Assembly: GCA_030617125.1 (NCBI GenBank)
Contig: JAUWWA010000080.1
Span: 1-7,357, forward strand
Reading direction: 5' to 3'
Length of the DNA stretch: 7,357 nucleotides
Source of the DNA: Pirellulales bacterium
GTDB lineage: Bacteria; Planctomycetota; Planctomycetia; Pirellulales; Thermoguttaceae
Shown here: piece after piece, positions 1 through 4,899 of the stretch
How positions within the stretch are numbered: position 1 is the stretch's first letter
How the letters are laid out: the number at the start of each line of letters is the position of its first letter
Notes under the pieces: model-generated
What the model was told of the DNA's origin: nothing
The model's database searches: none
What the model saw: only the letters and a program-made list of their open reading frames with translations
Made by a program: the position numbers and the translations under genes

Positions 1-139
1 ACCGGCTCGTCGGGAGAGAGCGCCCTTCCACCCCGGCCAGGTCCTTGACGGCGAGCCGTTCCAGTGGCACCATATCTGGCGGGGGCGTGGTATTCTTTCC
101 AACTCGACACGAATATCATCGGGAAGGTGGTTACACATC
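1..139 (+). other. Upstream region of rhaB, no assignable gene
   Basis: No complete gene can be supported here. The rhaB reading frame is open without a stop back to the left edge, and codons 2-90 in that frame have mostly G/C third positions (a translated piece is FHPGQVLDGEPFQWHHIWRG), so the end of another coding sequence or an N-terminal extension cannot be excluded. Against an extension, the rhamnulokinase match begins within the first residues after the ATG at 140, and a good ribosome binding site precedes that ATG. Another frame ends with a TGA at 46-48, which could be the end of a gene lying mostly outside the window. A possible extended -10 element (TGG then TATTCT, 88-96) lacks a convincing -35 partner. 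Confidence 0.4.
125..130 (+). promoter_or_regulatory. Ribosome binding site fixing the rhaB start
   Basis: The purine-rich AGGTGG lies 9 bases before the ATG at 140. It matters because the rhaB frame stays open upstream to the window edge. This site, together with the position where rhamnulokinase similarity begins, selects ATG 140 as the start. Confidence 0.6.
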
Positions 140-1627
140 ATGGCTGAAAAGGTGTATCTGGCGATCGACATGGGGGCCTCCAGCGGGCGGCACCTCGCGG
201 GACTCTTCAATGGGAAAAAACTTGTCCTGGAAGAGGTCTACCGCTTCGAAAACGGGCCCGTCGAGGTCGGCGGCAACCTCTACTGGGACCTGCTGCTGCA
301 ATGGTCCCATGTCCGCCAGGGGCTCCGCGCCGCCGGCGCCAAGTGGGGCGGCGAAATCGCCAGCGTCGGCGTGGATACCTGGGGCGTCGATTTCGGCCTG
401 CTCGGCCCCGGCGACGAATTGCTCGCAAACCCCTACCACTATCGCGACGCCCGCACCAACGGCATCTTGGAGCGGGCTTTTGCGATCGTTCCGCGCGAAG
501 AGATCTTCCGCCACACCGGGCTGCAATTCATGCAACTGAACACGCTCTATCAACTCCTGGTGATGAAGCTCGCCGGCTCGCGGCTATTGGATATCGCCGA
601 GACGTTGCTGATGATGCCCGACCTGTTCCACTGGATGCTCACCGGCGTGAAGTGCAACGAGATGACCGAGGCCAGCACCAGCCAGTGCTACAACCCGGCC
701 ACGGGCGGCTGGGCTACCGAACTGCTCGAGAAGTTCGATCTGCCCTGCGGCATGTTGGGGCGGATCGAACAGCCGGGCGCCGCGTTGGGACCGCTGCGCG
801 AGAACATCGTCGGCGAAACCGGCCTGACGGCGGCCAACGTCGTCTTGCCCGCCTCGCACGACACCGGCAGCGCCGTGGCGGCCGTACCCGCCCGGAGTGT
901 TGCCGGAGAAACGCCCGACTGGTGCTACATCAGCCTGGGCACCTGGGCGCTGATGGGAATCGAATCGCCCGAGCCGCTCATCAACGACACCGTGCTGAAG
1001 CTCAACTTCACCAACGAGGGCGGGGTGGCCCAGACCAGCCGTGTGCTGAAGAACATCACCGGATTGTGGCTGTTGCAGGAATGCCGGCGACTCTGGAACC
1101 TCGCCGGGCGCAACTGGGACTGGGAAGACCTCAACCAGCTTGCGGCCGACGCCACGCCGCTCGTCTCGTTCATCAATCCCGACGCGCCCGACTTCCTCGC
1201 CCCGGCCGACATGCCCAAAGCGATCCACAAGGCGTGCAAGAAGACCGGCCAGACGGCGCCCGCCGATGAAGGCGCCGTGCTGCGCTGCGCACTCGAGAGC
1301 CTGGCGCTGGCATTCCGGCACGTGTTGAGCATGTGCGAGGAACTGGCCGGCCGGCGCATGGAGACCATCCACATTGTCGGCGGCGGCACGCAAAACCGCC
1401 AGCTCTGCCAATTGACCGCCAACGCCTGCGGGCGTCGCGTCGTGGCCGGGCCGGTCGAGGCCACCGCCATCGGAAACGTCATGGTGCAGGCGGTCGCCGC
1501 CGGCGACGTCGCCGACATCGCCCAAGCCCGTGAGGTCGTACGACGAAGCTTCGACGTCGAAGAGTACGAACCCCGCAACACCGATCGGTGGGACGATGCG
1601 TACGAAAAGTTCTTAACAATCTTATGA
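140..1627 (+). CDS. rhaB: Rhamnulokinase (FGGY carbohydrate kinase family)
   Basis: This 495-residue cytoplasmic kinase is predicted to phosphorylate L-rhamnulose with ATP to L-rhamnulose 1-phosphate, the second step of L-rhamnose breakdown. The N-terminal phosphate-binding motif is AIDMGASSGR (8-17). The sugar-site segment VGVDTWGVDFGLL (76-88), followed by YRDARTNG (101-108) and the QFMQLNTLYQL stretch (129-139), matches E. coli RhaB closely. ASHDTGSAV (238-246) carries Asp241, which aligns with the catalytic base Asp237 of E. coli RhaB. TNEGG (291-295) and VLKNITGLWLLQ (302-313) are also typical. The second-domain nucleotide site is HIVGGGTQN (411-419), followed by AGPVEATAIGN (436-446). 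Length is normal for the family. The start is supported by AGGTGG 9 bases upstream. The gene ends with TGA 31 bases before the oxidoreductase start, suggesting co-transcription. Fuculokinase is the main alternative within FGGY, but the motifs favour RhaB. Confidence 0.93.
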   Translation: MAEKVYLAIDMGASSGRHLAGLFNGKKLVLEEVYRFENGPVEVGGNLYWDLLLQWSHVRQGLRAAGAKWGGEIASVGVDTWGVDFGLLGPGDELLANPYHYRDARTNGILERAFAIVPREEIFRHTGLQFMQLNTLYQLLVMKLAGSRLLDIAETLLMMPDLFHWMLTGVKCNEMTEASTSQCYNPATGGWATELLEKFDLPCGMLGRIEQPGAALGPLRENIVGETGLTAANVVLPASHDTGSAVAAVPARSVAGETPDWCYISLGTWALMGIESPEPLINDTVLKLNFTNEGGVAQTSRVLKNITGLWLLQECRRLWNLAGRNWDWEDLNQLAADATPLVSFINPDAPDFLAPADMPKAIHKACKKTGQTAPADEGAVLRCALESLALAFRHVLSMCEELAGRRMETIHIVGGGTQNRQLCQLTANACGRRVVAGPVEATAIGNVMVQAVAAGDVADIAQAREVVRRSFDVEEYEPRNTDRWDDAYEKFLTIL

Positions 1628-1658
1628 TCACCAACCATTTCTGCAAAGGAGCAGGAGC

Positions 1659-2705
1659 ATGATCAACGTCGGTATCGCCGGCATCGGCTTTATGGGCATG
1701 ATTCACTACCTGGCGTATCAAAAGATTCGCGGCGCGAAGGTCCGTGCAATCTGCGAGCAGGACACGAAGCGGCTGGCCGGCGATTGGCGGTCGATCCAGG
1801 GCAACTTCGGACCGCGAGGCCGGAAGATGAACCTCAAGGGGATCGCCCGACATGCCGAACTCGACGACCTGTTGGCCGATCCGAACGTGGAGATGATCGA
1901 CATCTGTCTTCCGCCGTCGTGGCACGCGGACATCGCGATTGCGGCCTTGAAGGCCGGCAAGCACGTCTTCTGCGAAAAGCCGATCGCACTGAGCGTGGCC
2001 GACGCTAAGCGGATGGTGGCCGCTGCCCGGCGCGCCGGCAAGCAACTGCTGATCGGCCACGTTCTGCCCTTCTTCCCCGAGTACCACTTTGCGTACAAGG
2101 CGATCGCCACCGGCAAGTACGGCAAATTCCTGGGCGGGTACTTCAAGCGGATCATCTCCGACCCCACCTGGCTGTCGGACTACTACAATCCGGCGATTAC
2201 CGGCGGCCCGATGCTCGACCTGCACATCCACGACGCCCATTTCATCCGCTTGGTTTGCGGCATGCCCACCGCGGTGCAGACCGTCGGATCGATGCGCGGC
2301 GAGGTGGTCGAGCGGTTCAGCACGCAGTTTCGATTCGACGATCCCGGCTTGGTCGTCACTGCCGCTTGCGGCGTGATCGACCAGCAAGGCCGGCCGTTCA
2401 CCCATGCCTACGAAATCTATCTGGAGCGCGCCACGTTGCTGTTCGACTACGCGGCCATCGGCAAGGGACTCGACGCGCACACGCCGCTTACCGTGTTGAC
2501 CAACGGGGGGCGCGTGCTGCGGCCGAAACTCGGCTCCGGCGACCCCATCGACGGCTTCGTGGCCGAACTGACCGAGGTGGTCCGCGCGGTTCGCACGAAT
2601 ACGCCCTCGCCGCTGTTGCACGGTGAGTTGGCCCGCGACGCCGTCGTGCTTTGCCAGAAGCAAACGCAATCGGTGCGGACGGGCCGCGCGGTGAGAGTCG
2701 TTTAG
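1659..2705 (+). CDS. Gfo/Idh/MocA family NAD(P)-dependent oxidoreductase
   Basis: This 348-residue cytoplasmic dehydrogenase probably acts on a sugar or sugar acid; the substrate cannot be read from sequence. Residues 1-120 form the Rossmann fold, with the dinucleotide-binding motif AGIGFMG (7-13). The segment DICLPPSWHADIAIAALKAGKHVFCEKP (81-108) ends in the family signature EKP, whose Lys107 is the usual catalytic or cofactor-positioning lysine. In the C-terminal alpha/beta domain, GGPMLDLHIHDAHFI (182-196) supplies the conserved Asp187 and His191 of the substrate site. Length is typical and no signal peptide is seen, unlike the Tat-exported members of this family. AAAGGAG (1645-1651) sits 7 bases before the ATG, fixing the start. 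It follows rhaB by 31 bases and is probably in the same operon, so a role in deoxysugar use is plausible but inferred. The stop TAG (2703-2705) lies inside the first arm of the downstream palindromic repeat. Confidence 0.92.
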   Translation: MINVGIAGIGFMGMIHYLAYQKIRGAKVRAICEQDTKRLAGDWRSIQGNFGPRGRKMNLKGIARHAELDDLLADPNVEMIDICLPPSWHADIAIAALKAGKHVFCEKPIALSVADAKRMVAAARRAGKQLLIGHVLPFFPEYHFAYKAIATGKYGKFLGGYFKRIISDPTWLSDYYNPAITGGPMLDLHIHDAHFIRLVCGMPTAVQTVGSMRGEVVERFSTQFRFDDPGLVVTAACGVIDQQGRPFTHAYEIYLERATLLFDYAAIGKGLDAHTPLTVLTNGGRVLRPKLGSGDPIDGFVAELTEVVRAVRTNTPSPLLHGELARDAVVLCQKQTQSVRTGRAVRVV

Positions 2706-2806
2706 CGGGGCAGCAACGCTGCCCGCTATGCCCGGGTATTCACGGGCCGCGATGCGGCCCCGCTAAACGGCGACACGGGCCGCGATGCGGCCCCGCTAAA
2801 CGGCGA
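2700..2806. repeat. Palindromic repeat block with two 33-bp tandem units
   Basis: Three nested structures are seen directly. First, two exact 33-bp direct copies lie head to tail at 2741-2773 and 2774-2806, and identity continues two bases further. Second, each copy contains a perfect hairpin: GGGCCGC, loop GAT, GCGGCCC (2744-2760 and 2777-2793). A related hairpin GGGCAGC, loop AAC, GCTGCCC lies at 2708-2724. Third, GTTTAGCGGGGC (2700-2711) is the exact inverted complement of GCCCCGCTAAAC at 2757-2768 and again at 2790-2801. The left arm overlaps the last codon and stop of the oxidoreductase gene. No T-run follows, so this is not a standard intrinsic terminator, though the hairpins could stabilise the mRNA end or slow polymerase. 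It resembles a dispersed REP-like intergenic repeat, but copy number in the genome cannot be seen here. Confidence 0.85.
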
Positions 2807-3014
2807 CATCCTGCAACGTGGTGCTGTAGCACCGCATGGTTATCCGGATTCTTCCGTCCGCACGGTTGCTGACCTCTCCCCCCGCATCTCCCGCCCATGC
2901 CACACCTGCGCACGCATACGGCGCATTCGGCGCAAAACTTTTTCGCGCCAGCGCTGGTCGCAGCCGTTGCGATGCGAGTACCGGTAGTGGGGATGTGCCG
3001 GCTGGGTAAAGCCG
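2807..3014. other. Intergenic stretch with small inverted repeats only
   Basis: No gene is supported here. Visible structures are a short inverted repeat GGTGCT/AGCACC with a two-base gap (2820-2833), an imperfect hairpin pairing GGCGC (2929-2933) and nearby A residues with TTTT and GCGCC (2945-2949), and the perfect 10-bp palindrome CCAGCGCTGG (2948-2957). None has the stem plus T-run of an intrinsic terminator. Reading frames crossing the region have no ribosome binding site and no recognisable protein content. Confidence 0.5.
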
Positions 3015-3046
3015 CGGTCAAGAAATCCTCGCGCATTTTTTGACCG
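3015..3046. repeat. 11-bp inverted repeat overlapping the promoter -35 box
   Basis: CGGTCAAGAAA (3015-3025) pairs with TTTTTTGACCG (3036-3046) around a 10-base loop. Ten pairs are Watson-Crick and one is G-T. The right arm contains the TTGACC hexamer of the candidate promoter. As DNA it could be an operator for a dimeric regulator that blocks the -35 region. As RNA read from upstream it could be a hairpin. Neither role is demonstrated. Confidence 0.5.
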
Positions 3047-3068
3047 ACCGCAAAACGTGACCTATGCT
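3040..3068 (+). promoter_or_regulatory. Candidate sigma-70-type promoter of the S41 peptidase gene
   Basis: TTGACC (3040-3045) and TATGCT (3063-3068) match the -35 and -10 consensus at 5 of 6 and 4 of 6 positions and are exactly 17 bases apart. Transcription would begin near 3075 and give a leader of roughly 95 bases before the ATG at 3171. The match is by eye only. Promoter consensus in planctomycete-like bacteria is less certain than in E. coli. Confidence 0.42.
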
Positions 3069-3170
3069 TGCTGGAGGCCGGAATGTTCAGACCCGACGTC
3101 CGGTTTACCACCAGGATAAACTTGCCCGCAGGCGTTGCCGCCAACGCCCCCACCCATCACGGACGACACC

Positions 3171-4826
3171 ATGCGACGAAGGGTCTTCTCTGTTTTCGGC
3201 GCGTTGCGTCTTGCGGCGCTCGTGCTGTTTTTTGTTTCCACCGCGGTTGCCCAGCAAACAACCACGATCTCGATCAACACGCATTCGGCCGAGGTCGGCA
3301 AGGCGCTGCAAGACGGCCGGCGACTGGAACGCGAACGGCGATGGGGCGAGGCGCTTACGCACTACGAAGACGCGATCAGGGAGTTCCCGTACGACGCCAG
3401 TCTGCAGCGGCGTTTCGACTACACGCGGCTGCACTACGACCTGGGCCGCCGGTACGCCGATCGCAGCTTCCGCCAGGCCGTGGCGCACTTGCCGCTGGAG
3501 AAGGCGTTGGAACTCTACGCCCAGGTGCTGTTGAAAATCGAGTCGCACTATGTCGAGGCGCCCAACTGGAAACGGCTGGTCGAGCACGGCACGAACAACC
3601 TGGAAGTGGCGCTGGGCGAGCCGGCGTTCGTCGATCGCAATGTGCCGGAGCACAACCGCGCAGCCGTGACCGCCTTCTGCCACGAGTTGCGCCGCACGTT
3701 GGGACCGCGCGTGATTACCACTCGCACCGCCGCCCGCGACGCGGTGGCAAGTGCAGCGGCCTTGGCCCGGCAGCGGCTCGCCGCGGAGCCCACCGCCGTC
3801 GTGCTGGAGTACCTGTGCGGGGCAACCAACTCGCTGGACCACTACTCCGCCTACCTCACCCCCGGTCAGCTCAACGACGTCTACTCGCAAATCGAGGGCA
3901 ACTTCGTCGGCTTGGGGATCGAGCTAAAGGCCGTCGCCGGCGAGTTGCTCGTTATTCGGGTAATCCCCGGCAGCCCGGCCCAGCAAGCGGGCATGCTCGA
4001 CGGCGATCGAATCCGCTCGGTCGACGGCCAATCGACCCGCGATCTGTCGACCGACGAGGCGGCCAGCCTATTGCAGGGCGACGCGGGCAGCGTGGTTAGC
4101 CTGGTCGTGGTCACGCCTACGCGGCAGCCGCGGCAATTGAGCATCCGGCGCCGCCGCGTCGAGGTGCCCAGCATCGGCGAGGCGAAAATCCTCGACCCCC
4201 AGCACGGCATCGCCTACTTTCAACTCCGCTGCTTCCAGAAAACCACCTGCCGCGATCTCGATAAGACACTGTGGAAGCTGCACCGCGACGGCATGAAGAG
4301 CCTGATCATGGACCTTCGGGGCAATCCCGGCGGGCTGCTGACCACCGCGGTCGATGTCGTCGACAAGTTCGTCCCGCGCGGCGTGATCGTCTCTACCCGC
4401 GGACGAAACACCCAGGAGGATTTCACCTACCAGGCCCGCACACCCGGTACGTGGCGCGTGCCGCTGGTGGTGATGATCGACCGCGACAGCGCCAGCGCGG
4501 CGGAGATCTTCGCCGGGGCAATCCGCGACCATCGCCGCGGCACGATCGTCGGCGTACGCAGCTACGGCAAGGGATCGGTGCAGGGCATCTTCCCGCTGGA
4601 CCTAAGCACCGCCGGCGTGCGGCTGACCACGGCGCGGTTCTACTCGCCGACCGGGCGACCGTACGGCCGCATCGGCGTGGAGCCCGACGTGCTGGTCCGC
4701 ACCACCGCCCGCCCGGTCGACGGCAGCCTCGCGTTTCCCGCCGCCGCCGAAGACGCCATGCTCGCCGCCGCCCTGGAAGCCGCCCGCAGATTGGCCGGGC
4801 GCCAGCAGGCGCTCAACATGAAGTAG
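3171..4826 (+). CDS. Exported PDZ-S41 carboxy-terminal processing peptidase
   Basis: This predicted 551-residue serine protease acts outside the cytoplasm, trimming or degrading proteins from their C-termini. A signal peptide is clear: MRRR, then a hydrophobic stretch (about 5-24), then AVA before Gln28. Residues 38-210 are helical and include one TPR-like unit (about 40-72). LDHYSAYLTP (222-231) precedes a PDZ domain (about 243-325, with GLGIEL and GSPAQQAGMLDGDRI). The S41 core (about 335-515) has DLRGNPGG (381-388) and the catalytic Ser442 within DRDSASAAEIFAGA. Lys467 in SYGKGSVQ lies 25 residues later, the same spacing as Ser430/Lys455 of E. coli Prc. The frame extends 12 codons upstream to a TTG at 3135, but ATG 3171 is preferred because it starts the signal peptide directly. 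Its ribosome binding site is weak (GGA, 7 bases upstream). It stands alone after a 465-base gap and ends tail-to-tail with the next gene. The cellular target is unknown. Confidence 0.92.
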   Translation: MRRRVFSVFGALRLAALVLFFVSTAVAQQTTTISINTHSAEVGKALQDGRRLERERRWGEALTHYEDAIREFPYDASLQRRFDYTRLHYDLGRRYADRSFRQAVAHLPLEKALELYAQVLLKIESHYVEAPNWKRLVEHGTNNLEVALGEPAFVDRNVPEHNRAAVTAFCHELRRTLGPRVITTRTAARDAVASAAALARQRLAAEPTAVVLEYLCGATNSLDHYSAYLTPGQLNDVYSQIEGNFVGLGIELKAVAGELLVIRVIPGSPAQQAGMLDGDRIRSVDGQSTRDLSTDEAASLLQGDAGSVVSLVVVTPTRQPRQLSIRRRRVEVPSIGEAKILDPQHGIAYFQLRCFQKTTCRDLDKTLWKLHRDGMKSLIMDLRGNPGGLLTTAVDVVDKFVPRGVIVSTRGRNTQEDFTYQARTPGTWRVPLVVMIDRDSASAAEIFAGAIRDHRRGTIVGVRSYGKGSVQGIFPLDLSTAGVRLTTARFYSPTGRPYGRIGVEPDVLVRTTARPVDGSLAFPAAAEDAMLAAALEAARRLAGRQQALNMK

Positions 4827-4837
4827 AAGGCGCCTGC
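4805..4837. repeat. 8-bp inverted repeat across the S41 gene stop codon
   Basis: GCAGGCGC (4805-4812) and GCGCCTGC (4830-4837) are exact inverted complements with a 17-base loop containing the stop TAG (4824-4826). The right arm is followed by AAAA, not T residues, so it is not a standard terminator for plus-strand transcripts. No clear terminator is seen in the 73-base convergent gap (4827-4899) for either gene. Confidence 0.35.
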
Positions 4838-4899
4838 AAAACGCGGCCCGAAATACAAACGCCGGAAGAACTAAGTATCGTGCCCCCGGAATTCTCCCA

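Noticed and set aside
301..1269. Plus-strand open frame of 322 codons inside rhaB
   Set aside because: Its translation is Arg/Ala-rich with no domain, and it overlaps rhaB in another frame, so it is a shadow of a real gene.
1479..2669. Minus-strand open frame of 396 codons
   Set aside because: It is antisense to the oxidoreductase gene, which carries complete family motifs. Long antisense frames are common in DNA with high GC at third positions.
2741..2806. Two tandem repeats considered as a CRISPR array
   Set aside because: The 33-bp units abut with no spacer between them, and only two occur. Their palindromic content fits an intergenic repeat.
2700..2806. Repeat block considered as an intrinsic terminator for the rhaB operon
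   Set aside because: The hairpins are strong, but none is followed by a T-run. A role in 3'-end stability remains possible.
3135..3170. TTG start giving a 12-residue N-terminal extension of the S41 peptidase
   Set aside because: The extension is proline-rich and would push the signal peptide inward. ATG 3171 begins the signal peptide directly.
3068..4099. Plus-strand open frame of 343 codons overlapping the S41 gene start
   Set aside because: It reads in another frame through the signal peptide, PDZ and early S41 coding region and gives low-complexity Arg/Gly-rich sequence.
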